The notes: a model not told the origin generated them from the sequence alone. A stretch of 64,000 nucleotides of DNA from Ferrovibrio terrae (GCF_007197755.1 NZ_CP041636.1:434001-498000); one strand, 5' to 3'; numbered from the stretch's first letter, positions 8,313 to 19,080 are shown. Made by a program: numbers and translations.

Positions 8313-9266
8313 TTAAGCAGCAAACGGCACCGGGTCGAGCAGCGTGTTCACCTCGGCCAGTTCATCACCCGACAGCACGCGTGCGCCGGCCTGCACATTC
8401 TGCTCGAGCTGTTCGGGTTTGGTGGCGCCGGCGATCACGCTGGAGACCTGCGGCTTGGCCAGCAGCCAGGCGAAAGCCAGTTCGGTCATGCTCCAGCCGC
8501 GCGCATCACACCAGCCGCGCAGGCGTTCGATGGTCGCCATGTTGCCCGCCGTCATGTAGCGGTTGGCGAGGCGCTCGGTATTAGCCAGACGCGAGCCTTC
8601 GGCGGCCGACCCGGCCTTGTGCTTGCCAGTGAGAAGCCCCGAGGCGAGCGGGAAGAACGGCAGGAAGCCGAGCCCGAAACGGCCGCAGGCATTCAGCTGC
8701 TCGATCTCGGCCTTGCGGAACACCATGCTGAGTTCGTCCTGCGCCGAGACGAAGCGATGCGTGCCGAGCTGCTTCGCAGTCCAGTCGGCATCGGCAAGCT
8801 GCCAGGCGGAGAAATTCGAATTGCCGATATAGCGCACCTTGCCCTGGGTGATCAGGTCGTCCAGCGCGCGCAAAGTCTCGTCGATCGGCGTGCGCGGATC
8901 GGGCTGGTGCTGCTGATAGAGGTCGATCCAGTCGGTCTGCAGGCGCGTCAGGCTGTCTTCCACCGCCTTCATGATATAGGCGCGCGACGCGCCGACCTTC
9001 TTGCCGCTGTCATCCATCGGCATGGCGAATTTGGTCGCCAGCACGATGTCCTTGCGGCGCGCGCCGAGGATCTTGCCCATCTGCGTCTCGGAGCCGCCCT
9101 TGTTGCCGTAGATGTCGGCGGTATCGAACAGCGTGATGCCGAGATCGAGCGCCTTGTGGATCACCTTGCGCGAGGCTTCGAGATCGAGCCGCATTTCGAA
9201 ATTGTTGCAGCCGAGGCCGACTTCGGAAACCAGAAGACCGGAGGTGCCGAGATTGCGGAATTTCAT
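8313..9266 (-). CDS. Aldo/keto reductase
   Basis: A 317-residue NADPH-dependent reductase of the AKR superfamily. The catalytic tetrad is visible: Asp48 and Tyr53 in FDTADIYG, Lys79 in LATKFAMP, and His120 in IDLYQQHQPD. The end LAKPQVSSVIAGATKPEQLE is the usual NADP-binding segment. The open frame runs further upstream, but the first 82 codons are Arg/Ala/Pro noise; the ATG at 9266 begins MKFRNLGTSGLLVSEVGLGC, the family's standard opening. The physiological carbonyl substrate is unknown. Confidence 0.9.
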   Translation of the reverse strand: MKFRNLGTSGLLVSEVGLGCNNFEMRLDLEASRKVIHKALDLGITLFDTADIYGNKGGSETQMGKILGARRKDIVLATKFAMPMDDSGKKVGASRAYIMKAVEDSLTRLQTDWIDLYQQHQPDPRTPIDETLRALDDLITQGKVRYIGNSNFSAWQLADADWTAKQLGTHRFVSAQDELSMVFRKAEIEQLNACGRFGLGFLPFFPLASGLLTGKHKAGSAAEGSRLANTERLANRYMTAGNMATIERLRGWCDARGWSMTELAFAWLLAKPQVSSVIAGATKPEQLEQNVQAGARVLSGDELAEVNTLLDPVPFAA

Positions 9267-9360
9267 GATGCGGCTCTGCTGAGGAATGAGGGATGAGGGC
9301 GGCGAGTATCCTGCCGCCGGCGCTGCGAGAGCAAGCCGGACCATATTGGTCCGGCGAAAT

Positions 9361-10815
<1,455 letters not shown>

Positions 10816-10828
10816 TCAATTCCGACGC

Positions 10829-11431
10829 CTAGCGCAGGATCATGACAACCGAGGCGGCGAGCGCCAGTCCCATGGCGAGATTGAAGCCGCGCTGGCGGCG
10901 CGGAGCGCGCAAAAATCGCTGGGCCGCCGCGCCGAAAACCAGCCAGACGAACCCGCTGGGCAGGGCGGCACTGACGAAGACCAGCGCGAAAGCGGCGGCA
11001 CGGAGCAAGGCGGAATCAGCGTCGCCCGGCAGATAGGTGGCGACCGCGCCGGCCGAGACCAGCCAGGCTTTCGGATTGACCCATTGCAGCAGGGCCGCGC
11101 CGAAGAAGCCGGTGGTGCGCGGCGCCTCGGCGCCCTGACCACCGCCCACCGGTGCCGATGCGATCTTCCACGCCAGCCAGAGCAGGAAGGCGGCACCGAG
11201 CCAGCGCACCACCTGCAGGATCTGCGGATGCTGCAGCACCAGCGCGCCGAAGCCATAGGCGGCCAGGAACATCATCGCGCCCATGCCGGCCGAGACGCCA
11301 AACAGACAAGGCAGACCGCGCAGCAGTCCGGCCTGCATGCCGGTGGCGGTCAGCAGCACGTTGCTCGGCCCCGGCGTGATGGCGGCGACCAGCGCAAAGA
11401 TGAAGAAGGCGGCGATCTGTTCCGGAGTCAT
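10829..11431 (-). CDS. LysE/RhtB family exporter
   Basis: A 200-residue inner-membrane protein with six predicted hydrophobic segments. ITPGPSNVLLTATGMQAGLL at residues 18-37 is the LysE/RhtB signature (GPxxLL with the following turn). The family exports amino acids and small derivatives such as homoserine lactone. It is not close enough to a regulator for a substrate to be guessed. Confidence 0.9.
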   Translation of the reverse strand: MTPEQIAAFFIFALVAAITPGPSNVLLTATGMQAGLLRGLPCLFGVSAGMGAMMFLAAYGFGALVLQHPQILQVVRWLGAAFLLWLAWKIASAPVGGGQGAEAPRTTGFFGAALLQWVNPKAWLVSAGAVATYLPGDADSALLRAAAFALVFVSAALPSGFVWLVFGAAAQRFLRAPRRQRGFNLAMGLALAASVVMILR

Positions 11432-11491
11432 GCCGGTATTACGGCATGCAGGCGGCCGTCAGTCTGGAAGGTTTGTGCAGGCTTAAGCCGC

Positions 11492-12367
11492 TCAGTCCTG
11501 CGAGCGGAACGGATGCGCGGTGAAAACACCGATCACGTTCAGCGAGGAGCTGAAATACTGCAGTTCCTGCAGGGCCAGGTCGACGTTCTTCTGCGCCGGA
11601 TGGCCTTCGATCTCGGCATAGAATTCCGCGACCTGAAAACCGTCGGACAGGTAGCTTTCCAGCTTCACCACGTTGACGCCATTGGTGGCGAAGCCGCCAA
11701 GCGCCTTGTAGAGCGCGGCGGGAACGCTGCGCACGCGGAACATGATGGCGGTCAGGCTGTTCGGCGCATCGACGGCAGGGTCGCGGCGCTGGCGCTCCAG
11801 CTTGATGAAACGCGTGGTGTTGGTGTGGTTGTCTTCGATGTCGGGACGCAGCACCTGCAGGCCATACAGCTCACCGGCAATCGAGGAGGCAATCGCGGCT
11901 TCCTCGTTGCTGTTGCGCTCGGACACATCCTTGGCCGAACCGGCGGTGTCGCTGGCGACAATCGCTTCAAGGCCCAGTTCCTTGATCACCTTGCGGCATT
12001 GCGACAGGCCCTGCACATGGCTGTAAACGCGCTTCACCGTCTTCAGGCTGGCCGATTTCGGCGCCAGCAACTGGTGTCGCACACGCAGGAAATGCTCCGC
12101 CGTGATGAACAGTCCGCCTTCAGGCAGCAGCTGGTGAATGTCGGCAACACGGCCGGCCGTGGAATTCTCGATCGGGATCAGGCCGCAGGCCGCCTTGCCG
12201 TCGCGCACGGCCGCAAAGGCATCCTCAAAACTTGCACAGGGCAGCGGCACCAGATCGGGCAGCGCCTCGCGGCAGGCCAGATGCGAATAGGCGCCGGGCG
12301 CACCCTGAAAAGCCACGACCGTTGCGGGATCGGTGGCATCCGTGGCGATGGTGGCGACAGGCGACAT
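11492..12367 (-). CDS. pheA: Prephenate dehydratase
   Basis: Converts prephenate to phenylpyruvate in phenylalanine synthesis. The 291-residue protein has the catalytic domain first (VAFQGAPGAYSHLACREALP, LIPIENSTAGRVADIHQLL, EHFLRVRHQLL, and DNHTNTTRFIKL with the catalytic Thr) and a C-terminal ACT domain (FRVRSVPAALYKALGGFATN, VVKLESYLSDG) that binds phenylalanine for feedback inhibition. It is the monofunctional form without chorismate mutase, as usual in alphaproteobacteria. It follows kdsB by 23 bases and is probably co-transcribed. Confidence 0.96.
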   Translation of the reverse strand: MSPVATIATDATDPATVVAFQGAPGAYSHLACREALPDLVPLPCASFEDAFAAVRDGKAACGLIPIENSTAGRVADIHQLLPEGGLFITAEHFLRVRHQLLAPKSASLKTVKRVYSHVQGLSQCRKVIKELGLEAIVASDTAGSAKDVSERNSNEEAAIASSIAGELYGLQVLRPDIEDNHTNTTRFIKLERQRRDPAVDAPNSLTAIMFRVRSVPAALYKALGGFATNGVNVVKLESYLSDGFQVAEFYAEIEGHPAQKNVDLALQELQYFSSSLNVIGVFTAHPFRSQD

Positions 12368-12390
12368 GGCGTGACTCGATTTTTTGCGGA

Positions 12391-13143
12391 TTATCTGGGC
12401 TGCATGGCGGCGCGGATGCGCGCGAGATCGGCCGGAGTATCGACACCGAGCGGAAGCGTGTCAACGACGGCTGCCGCGATGCTCATGCCGTTTTCCAGCG
12501 CGCGGAGCTGCTCCAGGCTCTCGCGCTTTTCCAGCGGCGAGGGCTTGAGCGAGACAAAGCGTTCCAGCGCAGCACGGCGATAGGCGTAGATGCCGATATG
12601 GTGCCACAGCGGCCCCTCACCGCCCGGCACCGGACGGCGGCTGAAATACAGCGCACGGCCGATGGTCTCACCCGGCGCAAGGCTGAGCACCGCCTTCACC
12701 ACGTTGCGGTCGTCCACCTCATGCTGATCCACGATGGGGGTCGCCAGCGTGGCGATGTCGATGGCCGGATCGGCCAGAGGCGTCAGCACGGCCGAGATCA
12801 CCTTCGGATCGATGGCCGGCAGGTCGCCCTGCAGGTTGATCACGGCGTCATGCCGTGCCTGGGGATCGAGTTTCTGCAGCGCCTCGAAAATGCGGTCGGA
12901 GCCCGAGGGATGATTGGGGTCAGTCAGCACAGCTTCCCCGCCATGGGCCTGGATCGCATCCGCAATTGCCTGGTCGCCGCAGGCGACCGCGACCCGGGCG
13001 AATCCGGCCTCCTGGGCGCGGCGCAGGCAATGCACGATCATCGGCAGGCCATGGATATCGGCCAGCGGCTTGTCGGGCAGCCGGGTCGAAGCGAGCCGCG
13101 ACGGGATCAGGACAATCGGGTTTTTCGGGGTCGCGGCAGTCAT
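12391..13143 (-). CDS. kdsB: 3-deoxy-manno-octulosonate cytidylyltransferase
   Basis: Activates KDO to CMP-KDO for lipopolysaccharide core assembly. The ATG at 13143 gives a 250-residue protein, the normal length; the longer open frame adds 33 unlikely residues. Motifs: VLIPSRLASTRLPDKPL (the CTP-binding loop, residues 11-27), DPNHPSGSDRIFEAL, INLQGDLPAIDP and HIGIYAYRRAALERFV. It is divergent from the cytochrome c gene and followed by pheA, an arrangement familiar from alphaproteobacteria. Confidence 0.96.
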   Translation of the reverse strand: MTAATPKNPIVLIPSRLASTRLPDKPLADIHGLPMIVHCLRRAQEAGFARVAVACGDQAIADAIQAHGGEAVLTDPNHPSGSDRIFEALQKLDPQARHDAVINLQGDLPAIDPKVISAVLTPLADPAIDIATLATPIVDQHEVDDRNVVKAVLSLAPGETIGRALYFSRRPVPGGEGPLWHHIGIYAYRRAALERFVSLKPSPLEKRESLEQLRALENGMSIAAAVVDTLPLGVDTPADLARIRAAMQPR

Positions 13144-13385
13144 GGTTACCGGCATCTGGTTAGGCCTTGAAATAGCAGCGAGATCGAAGGGACGGGCGGA
13201 ACCGGGCCCGTAGCTGTTTCCGGCACCGTCCCGGTGCGGCACTTCGCCGCAGCCGGAGCCGCCGCAGGCCCAACTGGTGCGGATATATACGGGTTGCGAA
13301 CGGGTCGGGGAAGCCGGTAATCTCCCGGCGATTTTCCAGCCGTTTCACGGCCCTACCAGCATGCCGTTCCCGGGAGTCCGACCCA

Positions 13386-13928
13386 ATGAATAGTTTCGAG
13401 CTCAACAAGATCGCCGGCGCAGTCCTGTTCTGCCTGCTGATCATCATGGGCGTCAACCAGGTCGGCAACATGCTGATCCACCCCAAGAAGCTCGCCGAAG
13501 CCGCTTTCAAGATCGACGTGCCAGAGGAAGCCCCGGCTGGCGGCGCTCCGGCTGCCGTCCAGGAACAGGACCCGCCGGTTGCCACCGTGCTGGCCTCGGC
13601 CAATGCCGATGCCGGCAAGAAGGCCTTTGGCAAGTGCGCGTCGTGCCACAGCGTGGAAAAGGGCGGCCCGGCCAAGGTCGGCCCGAACCTCTTTGACATC
13701 GTGCAGGCGCCGAAGGGCCACATGGCCGGCTTCGCCTATTCCGACGGCCTGAAGAAGACCGGCGGCGAATGGACCTACGACAGCCTTTACGCCTTCCTGA
13801 AGAACCCGAAGGCCTATGCCCCGGGCACCAAGATGGCCTTCGCCGGCGCCAAGAGCGCCAAGGAGCGCGGCGACCTGATCGCCTATCTGCGTTCGCTGTC
13901 GGACAGCCCGAAGCCCCTGCCCAACTGA
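13386..13928 (+). CDS. cycM: Membrane-anchored class I cytochrome c (CycM-like)
   Basis: A 180-residue protein that carries electrons between the bc1 complex and a terminal oxidase on the periplasmic face. A single N-terminal hydrophobic helix (about residues 9-27) acts as uncleaved anchor. A Pro/Ala-rich linker follows to residue 70, then the haem domain with CASCH (84-88) and the axial Met150 in GTKMAFAG. The region 13144-13385 between it and the divergent kdsB holds a 6-bp hairpin at 13223-13237 but no clear promoter I could defend. Immediately downstream is a hairpin terminator that also covers the hisN start. Confidence 0.92.
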   Translation: MNSFELNKIAGAVLFCLLIIMGVNQVGNMLIHPKKLAEAAFKIDVPEEAPAGGAPAAVQEQDPPVATVLASANADAGKKAFGKCASCHSVEKGGPAKVGPNLFDIVQAPKGHMAGFAYSDGLKKTGGEWTYDSLYAFLKNPKAYAPGTKMAFAGAKSAKERGDLIAYLRSLSDSPKPLPN

Positions 13929-13941
13929 GCGGGCCGAATTG

Positions 13942-13955
13942 ATCGGATATCCGAT
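13942..13955. promoter_or_regulatory. Perfect 14-bp palindrome before hisN
   Basis: ATCGGATATCCGAT is a perfect palindrome, flanked by TTG on the left and TTTCAA on the right that extend the dyad imperfectly. It lies 13 bases after the cytochrome stop and just before the terminator hairpin. It could be an operator or part of a 3' structure; no regulator is known. Confidence 0.35.
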
Positions 13956-13960
13956 TTCAA

Positions 13961-14000
13961 AGGGCCGGGACCTGTCATGACCGACATCCCGGCCCTTTTT
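13961..14000 (+). terminator. Hairpin with U-tract after cytochrome c, containing the hisN start codon
   Basis: A perfect 10-bp GC-rich stem AGGGCCGGGA (13961-13970) with TCCCGGCCCT (13987-13996), loop of 16 bases, then TTTTT. This has the form of a rho-independent terminator for the cytochrome gene. The loop contains the hisN ATG (13977-13979), and the only ribosome-site-like bases are in the 5' arm, so it may also govern hisN expression. Confidence 0.75.
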
Positions 14001-14777
14001 GCATCCAAAGCCGATGAGCTGGTGGCCTTTGCCCACCATCTGGCCGAGCTGGCCCGCGCCGAGATCCGGCCGCATTTCCGCACCGGCTTCGATGTGATCA
14101 GCAAGGCCGATGCCTCGCCCGTCACCATCGCCGACCGAAATGCCGAAGCCGTCATGCGCAAGGCGATCGAAGCGCGCTACCCCGAGCACGGCATTTTCGG
14201 CGAGGAATTCGGCCCGGTGCGCAGCGATGCGGCCTGGCAGTGGATTCTCGATCCGATCGACGGCACCAAGAGCTTCGTCTCCGGCCTGCCGATCTTCGGC
14301 ACGCTGATCGCGCTGACCTTCGAGAATCGCCCGGTGCTGGGCGTGATCGACCAGCCGATCATGGCCGACCGCTGGATCGGCGCCGCCGGCCGCCCGACCG
14401 AGTTCAACGGCAAGCCGGCCCGCACCAATGCGCAGCGCGGCCTGTCCGATGCCGTGCTGATGACCACTTACGTGGACAGTTTCAGCGAGGCCGAGCTGGC
14501 CGCGTTCACGAAATTGCGAAAGGCCTGCCGCATCAATCGTATGTCCGGCGACTGCATTGCTTATGGTATGCTGGCCTCAGGTTTCGCCGACATCGCGATG
14601 GATGGCCGGATGCAGCCTTACGATTACGCAGCCCTGGTGCCGGTGATCACCGGCGCGGGCGGCGTGATCACCGACTGGGAAGGCCAGCCGCTGGATATGC
14701 GCGGTCGCTCCCGCGCTCTGGCTGCGGCAAATCCGGCGCTGCACCAGGCGGCCATGGAATACCTGTCCGGAGTGTGA
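13977..14777 (+). CDS. hisN: Histidinol-phosphatase, inositol monophosphatase fold
   Basis: Hydrolyses L-histidinol phosphate in histidine synthesis, a role IMPase-fold HisN fills in alphaproteobacteria and actinobacteria. The 266-residue protein has the Mg-binding motifs GEEFG (Glu76/Glu77) and ILDPIDGTKSF (Asp92, Asp95), then the second metal motif in QPYDYAALVPVITGAGG. The ATG at 13977 lies in a terminator-like loop; a GTG at codon 16 is a possible alternative start that would still keep the core. It could be another IMPase-like phosphatase, but HisN-type features are good. Confidence 0.85.
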   Translation: MTDIPALFASKADELVAFAHHLAELARAEIRPHFRTGFDVISKADASPVTIADRNAEAVMRKAIEARYPEHGIFGEEFGPVRSDAAWQWILDPIDGTKSFVSGLPIFGTLIALTFENRPVLGVIDQPIMADRWIGAAGRPTEFNGKPARTNAQRGLSDAVLMTTYVDSFSEAELAAFTKLRKACRINRMSGDCIAYGMLASGFADIAMDGRMQPYDYAALVPVITGAGGVITDWEGQPLDMRGRSRALAAANPALHQAAMEYLSGV

Positions 14778-14796
14778 CGCTGACTGGAGCAAACTG

Positions 14797-16620
14797 ATGC
14801 GATCCGTACTGCTGCCCGCCGCCCTCGTTGCGCTCGCACTGTCCGCACCCGTCGCTGTTCAGGCTCAGTCAGGAAAAGTCAGCCACGCGCTCACCTTGGG
14901 CGATGCGCCGAAATATCCGGCCGGTTTCACGCATCTCGACTATGTGAATGTGAACGCGCCCAAAGGCGGCGAACTCAAGCTCTCCACGCCGGCCGGCTTC
15001 GACAGCCTCAATCCCTTCATCCCGAAAGGCGACGAAGCGCCGGGCCTTGGTATGGTCTACGAGACGCTGATGTCCTCGCCGCCCGATGACGACCTGTCGG
15101 AATACGGCCTGATCGCCGAGACGGTGGAAGTGCCTGGAGACCTGAGCTGGATCGTCTTCAACCTGCGCGCCGAAGCGAAATGGGCCAACGGCAAGCCGAT
15201 CACCGCCGATGACGTGGCCTGGAGCTTTGAGCAGATCAAGTTGAACGGCGAACCGATGCTGCAGCATTACTACGCCAATGTTCAAAAGGCAGAGGTCCTG
15301 TCGCCCCGCAAGGTGAAGTTCCATTTCAGCGGGGCGAAGAACCGCGAGCTGCCACAGATCATGGGCCAGCTGCCGGTGCTGCAGAAAGCCGACTGGGAAA
15401 AGCGCGGCTTCGACAAGGTGACGCTGGATAAGTGGGAAGGTTCGGGCCCCTATCGCATCGAGAGCGTGGAGCCCAACCGCACCATCACCTATACGCGCCG
15501 CAACGACTGGTGGGCCAAGGATCTGCCGATCAACAAGGGCCGCTACAATTTCGACCGCATCCGCTACGACGTCTATCGCGACCAGACGGTGGCGCGCGAA
15601 GCCTTCAAATCCGGCCAGTATGATTTCCGCGGCGAAAACAGCGCGCGCGAATGGTCGGTGTTCTACGACTTCCCCGCGATGACGCAGGGCCTGGCAAAGA
15701 AGCAGGAATTCAAGCACGAACGCCCCGGTGGCATTGGCGGCTTTATCTTCAATACCCGGCGCGACAAGTTCCAGGATGTGCGCGTGCGCAAGGCGCTGGC
15801 GCTGGCCTGGGACTTCGAGTGGTACAACAAGAATATGGCCTATGGCGCCTACTACCATCCGAACAGCTATTTCGATAATTCCGAATTCGCCGCGCGCGGC
15901 GAGCCCTCGCCCGAGGAACTGAAGCTGCTGGAACCACTGCGCGACAAGCTGCCCAGGGAAGTCTTCGGTCCAGCCTGGAAGGCGCCGAGCTCGGATGGCT
16001 CGGGCCAGGATCGCAAGAATCTGCGCGAAGCGACCCGGCTGCTGAAAGAGGCCGGCTGGGAGGTGAAGAACGGCAAGCTGGTGAATCCCAAAGGCGAGCC
16101 CTTCGTGCTGGAACTGCTGCTGCGCGACGCCACCTATGAACGCATGGGCGGCCCCTGGGTGCAGGCGCTGCAGCGCCTTGGTGTCACGCTGAACATGCGC
16201 ACAGTGGATAGCGCGCAGTACGTCAACCGCATCCGCAGCTTCGATTTCGACGTGATCTATTCCGGCTGGGGCCAGTCGAATTCACCGGGCAACGAGCAGC
16301 GCAGCTATTACACATCCGCTGCCGCCGACAATCCGGGCGGCCGCAATTATGCCGGCATCAAGAACCCGGCCATCGATGCGCTGGTCGAAGCGGTGGTCGC
16401 CGCACCTTCGCGCGCTGCATTGATTCCAGCGGTGCGTGCGCTGGATCGCGCACTGACCTGGAACTGGTATATCGCGCCGACACTGGGCCACAATGCCGAC
16501 CGCATCGCCTACTGGGACAAATTCGGCATGCCCGAAAAGAATCCCAAAAACGGCGTCGATGTCATGGCCTGGTGGGTCGATCCCGCCAAGGCTGCCAAAC
16601 TTTCCAACAGCAGGCAGTAA
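14797..16620 (+). CDS. yejA: Yej-type oligopeptide ABC receptor (first copy)
   Basis: A 607-residue periplasmic receptor of family 5. Signal peptide residues 1-23 (ending VAVQAQ). YPAGFTHLDYVNVNAPKGGE is the characteristic YejA opening, and LGMVYETLM, WANGKPITADDVAWSFE and the later YFDNSEFAARGEPSPEEL are shared with it. YejA receptors take up peptides and, in enterobacteria, the peptide-nucleotide antibiotic microcin C. This copy starts 19 bases after hisN. The second copy lies two genes on and shares the same architecture. Confidence 0.9.
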   Translation: MRSVLLPAALVALALSAPVAVQAQSGKVSHALTLGDAPKYPAGFTHLDYVNVNAPKGGELKLSTPAGFDSLNPFIPKGDEAPGLGMVYETLMSSPPDDDLSEYGLIAETVEVPGDLSWIVFNLRAEAKWANGKPITADDVAWSFEQIKLNGEPMLQHYYANVQKAEVLSPRKVKFHFSGAKNRELPQIMGQLPVLQKADWEKRGFDKVTLDKWEGSGPYRIESVEPNRTITYTRRNDWWAKDLPINKGRYNFDRIRYDVYRDQTVAREAFKSGQYDFRGENSAREWSVFYDFPAMTQGLAKKQEFKHERPGGIGGFIFNTRRDKFQDVRVRKALALAWDFEWYNKNMAYGAYYHPNSYFDNSEFAARGEPSPEELKLLEPLRDKLPREVFGPAWKAPSSDGSGQDRKNLREATRLLKEAGWEVKNGKLVNPKGEPFVLELLLRDATYERMGGPWVQALQRLGVTLNMRTVDSAQYVNRIRSFDFDVIYSGWGQSNSPGNEQRSYYTSAAADNPGGRNYAGIKNPAIDALVEAVVAAPSRAALIPAVRALDRALTWNWYIAPTLGHNADRIAYWDKFGMPEKNPKNGVDVMAWWVDPAKAAKLSNSRQ

Positions 16621-16627
16621 AGACGAT

Positions 16628-17254
16628 ATGACCTGGTTGAACCCCGTAACCCTGGAAGACAGTGGCGTCGCGTTAGTCCCGCTGAGCCACGACCATCATG
16701 CGCCGCTGGTGGAAGCCGTCAAAGACGGCGAGTTGTGGAACCTGTGGTACACGCTGATCCCGAAGCCCGAAGGCATGACCGCCGAGATCGACCGCCGGCT
16801 GGGGCTGCAGGAGAAAGGCTCCATGCTGCCCTTCACCGTGCTGGACAAGACGCAAGCCGACAAAAAGTTAGCTGGCAAGCCGGTCGGCATGACCACCTAT
16901 ATGAATGTAGATGCCGCCAACCGCCGCGTCGAGATCGGCTCGACCTGGTATCGCAAGAGCGTGCAGCGCTCGCCGCTGAACACGCGCTGCAAGATTCTGC
17001 TGCTTGAACATGCCTTTGAGAAGCTGGATTGCATCGCCGTCGAATTCCGCACGCATTTCTTCAACCACCAGAGCCGCGAGGCCATCGCCCGGCTCGGCGC
17101 CAAGCAGGACGGCATCCTGCGCAACCACCAGCTCGGCGCCAATGGCTCAATGCGCGACACCGTCGTCTTCAGCATCCTGCCCAACGAATGGCCGGCGGTG
17201 AAAACCCATCTGCAGTCCCGGCTCGATCGGCTGATGAAGGGCCAGACGGCGTGA
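16628..17254 (+). CDS. RimL-like GNAT acetyltransferase inside the yej operon
   Basis: A 208-residue GNAT protein related to RimJ/RimL: MTWLNPVTLEDSGVALVPLS at the start, KPVGMTTYMNVDAANRRVEI and GSTWYRKSVQRSPLNTRCKI (beta4 and the acetyl-CoA loop), then FRTHFFNHQSREAIARLGAK and DGILRNHQ. The ATG at 16628 is used instead of a longer frame overlapping yejA. It is 7 bases after the first receptor, and its stop overlaps the GTG of the second receptor (GTGA), so it is firmly inside the transporter operon. RimL and MccE are GNAT proteins able to acetylate processed microcin C; a similar detoxifying role here is inference. Confidence 0.87.
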   Translation: MTWLNPVTLEDSGVALVPLSHDHHAPLVEAVKDGELWNLWYTLIPKPEGMTAEIDRRLGLQEKGSMLPFTVLDKTQADKKLAGKPVGMTTYMNVDAANRRVEIGSTWYRKSVQRSPLNTRCKILLLEHAFEKLDCIAVEFRTHFFNHQSREAIARLGAKQDGILRNHQLGANGSMRDTVVFSILPNEWPAVKTHLQSRLDRLMKGQTA

Positions 17255-19068
17255 AACTGCTCGGTGCGATCGGCCTCCTCTCGCTTTGCCTGATCGCGCC
17301 GGCACTGGCTCAACCCCGCCACGGTCTCTCCGCCTTCGGCGACCTGAAGCATCCGCCCGGCTTCCGCCATTTCGACTATGTGAATCCCGATGCGCCGAAG
17401 GGCGGCGAGCTGCGGTCCTGGCAGCTCGAGTCTTACGACAATCTCAATCCGCTGATCCTGAAAGGCGTGATGGCGCGCAATCTCAGCCTCACCTTTCAGG
17501 GCCTGATGGCGCGCGGCATGGACGAGCCCGACGCGGTCTATGCCGACCTGGCCGAAAGCGCAGAACTGGCCGACGACCGCAGCTGGGTTGCCTTCAACAT
17601 CAATCCGAAGGCGAAGTTCAGCAACGGCACGCCGGTGACGGCTGAAGACGTTGTCTTCACCGTGGAGGCCGCCAAGAAGGACGGCCATCCGGTCTATCAG
17701 CTGGTTTTGCGCGACGTGGACAGCGTGCGCGCCGAAAGCCGCCTGCGCGTGGTGTTCCGCTTCGCCGAGACCGAAAGCCGCCGCGACCTGCCGTTGACCG
17801 TGGCGCAGCTGCCGATCCTGCCCAAGGCCTGGTTCGCCGGCCGCGACTTTGCCAGCCCGACGATGGAGCCAATTCCCGGCTCAGGGCCCTATCGAATCAG
17901 CCGCGTCGATGCCGGCCGCAGTCTGACGTATGAGCGCGTGAAGGACTGGTGGGCCAGGGACCTGCCGGTCAATCGCGGCCGCCATAACTTCGACTGGTAT
18001 CGCGACGACTATTACCGCGACCGTGAAATCGCTTTCGAGGCCTTCTTTGCCGGCGAATACGATTTCCGCGAGGAAGTCACCGCGCGGCACTGGGCCACCA
18101 GCTATACGCCAAAGCCGGCATTCCAGGACGGCAGGGTGAAGCGCGAGGTCTTCAAGGACGAAACGCCATCGGGCGTGCAGGCCTGGTTCCTCAACAGCCG
18201 CAAATCGCATCTGGCCGATCCACGCGTGCGGCAGGCAATCAACCTGGCCTATGACTATGAATGGGCTAACAAGACGCTGTTCTACGGCCTGTACAAGCGC
18301 ACGCGCTCGATGTTCGAGAATTCCGACCTTGCCGCCACCGGCCTGCCGTCGCCGGCCGAACTCGAACTGCTCGAACCCTATCGCGACCGCCTGCCGCCGG
18401 AATTGTTCACCAGGGAATTCCAGCCGCCGCAGACGGATGGCTCGGGCAACAACCGCGCCAACCTGAAGAAGGCGCAAGCCCTGCTGCTGGAGGCCGGCTG
18501 GAAGATCAGCAACGGCAAGCTGGTCGATGCCAAAGGCAAGCCCTTCGAGCTGGAATTCATGCTCTACGAGCCGAGCTTCCAGCGCATCATCAACCCCTTC
18601 GCGCGTAACCTGGAGCGGATCGGAATCGACATCTCGATCCGCGTGGTTGATATCTCTACCTTCGAGAACCGCATGCGCAGCTTTGACTATGATGTGATGT
18701 CGCGCCGCTTCGTGCAGCCGCTGACGCCCGGCATCGAACAGCGGAATTACTGGGCCTCGCGCTCGGCCGGCACGGTCGGCAGCTTCAATTTCTCCGGCGT
18801 CAACGACCCGGCGGCCGACGACCTGATCGAGCATATCGTCAAGGCGCGCAACCGCGACGAATTGCGCGCCGCCACACGGGCGCTGGACCGCCTGCTGATG
18901 TGGGGCTGGTATGTGGTGCCGCACTGGTACAGCGGCACCTTCAAGCTGGGCTACTGGGACCGTTTCCATCGTCCGGCCAGGAAGCCCATATACGATGTCG
19001 GACTCGTCGATACCTGGTGGATCGATCCCGCCAGGGACAAGGCATTGAACTTGCAGCGTCAGAGGTGA
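17251..19068 (+). CDS. yejA: Yej-type oligopeptide ABC receptor (second copy)
   Basis: A 605-residue paralogue of the receptor at 14797. The start is GTG (17251) overlapping the acetyltransferase stop by 4 bases. The signal peptide runs to about residue 21 (LIAPALAQ). HPPGFRHFDYVNPDAPKGGE, SGPYRI, VKDWWARDLPVNRGRHNFDW and MFENSDLAATGLPSPAELEL parallel the first copy along the full length. Two receptors feeding one permease suggests different peptide specificities. It is followed after 12 bases by yejB. Confidence 0.9.
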   Translation: MKLLGAIGLLSLCLIAPALAQPRHGLSAFGDLKHPPGFRHFDYVNPDAPKGGELRSWQLESYDNLNPLILKGVMARNLSLTFQGLMARGMDEPDAVYADLAESAELADDRSWVAFNINPKAKFSNGTPVTAEDVVFTVEAAKKDGHPVYQLVLRDVDSVRAESRLRVVFRFAETESRRDLPLTVAQLPILPKAWFAGRDFASPTMEPIPGSGPYRISRVDAGRSLTYERVKDWWARDLPVNRGRHNFDWYRDDYYRDREIAFEAFFAGEYDFREEVTARHWATSYTPKPAFQDGRVKREVFKDETPSGVQAWFLNSRKSHLADPRVRQAINLAYDYEWANKTLFYGLYKRTRSMFENSDLAATGLPSPAELELLEPYRDRLPPELFTREFQPPQTDGSGNNRANLKKAQALLLEAGWKISNGKLVDAKGKPFELEFMLYEPSFQRIINPFARNLERIGIDISIRVVDISTFENRMRSFDYDVMSRRFVQPLTPGIEQRNYWASRSAGTVGSFNFSGVNDPAADDLIEHIVKARNRDELRAATRALDRLLMWGWYVVPHWYSGTFKLGYWDRFHRPARKPIYDVGLVDTWWIDPARDKALNLQRQR

Positions 19069-19080
19069 CAGACTAGCCCG

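Noticed and set aside
11084-12583. A 499-codon plus-strand frame
   Set aside because: Antisense to the LysE gene, pheA and part of kdsB; no family resemblance.
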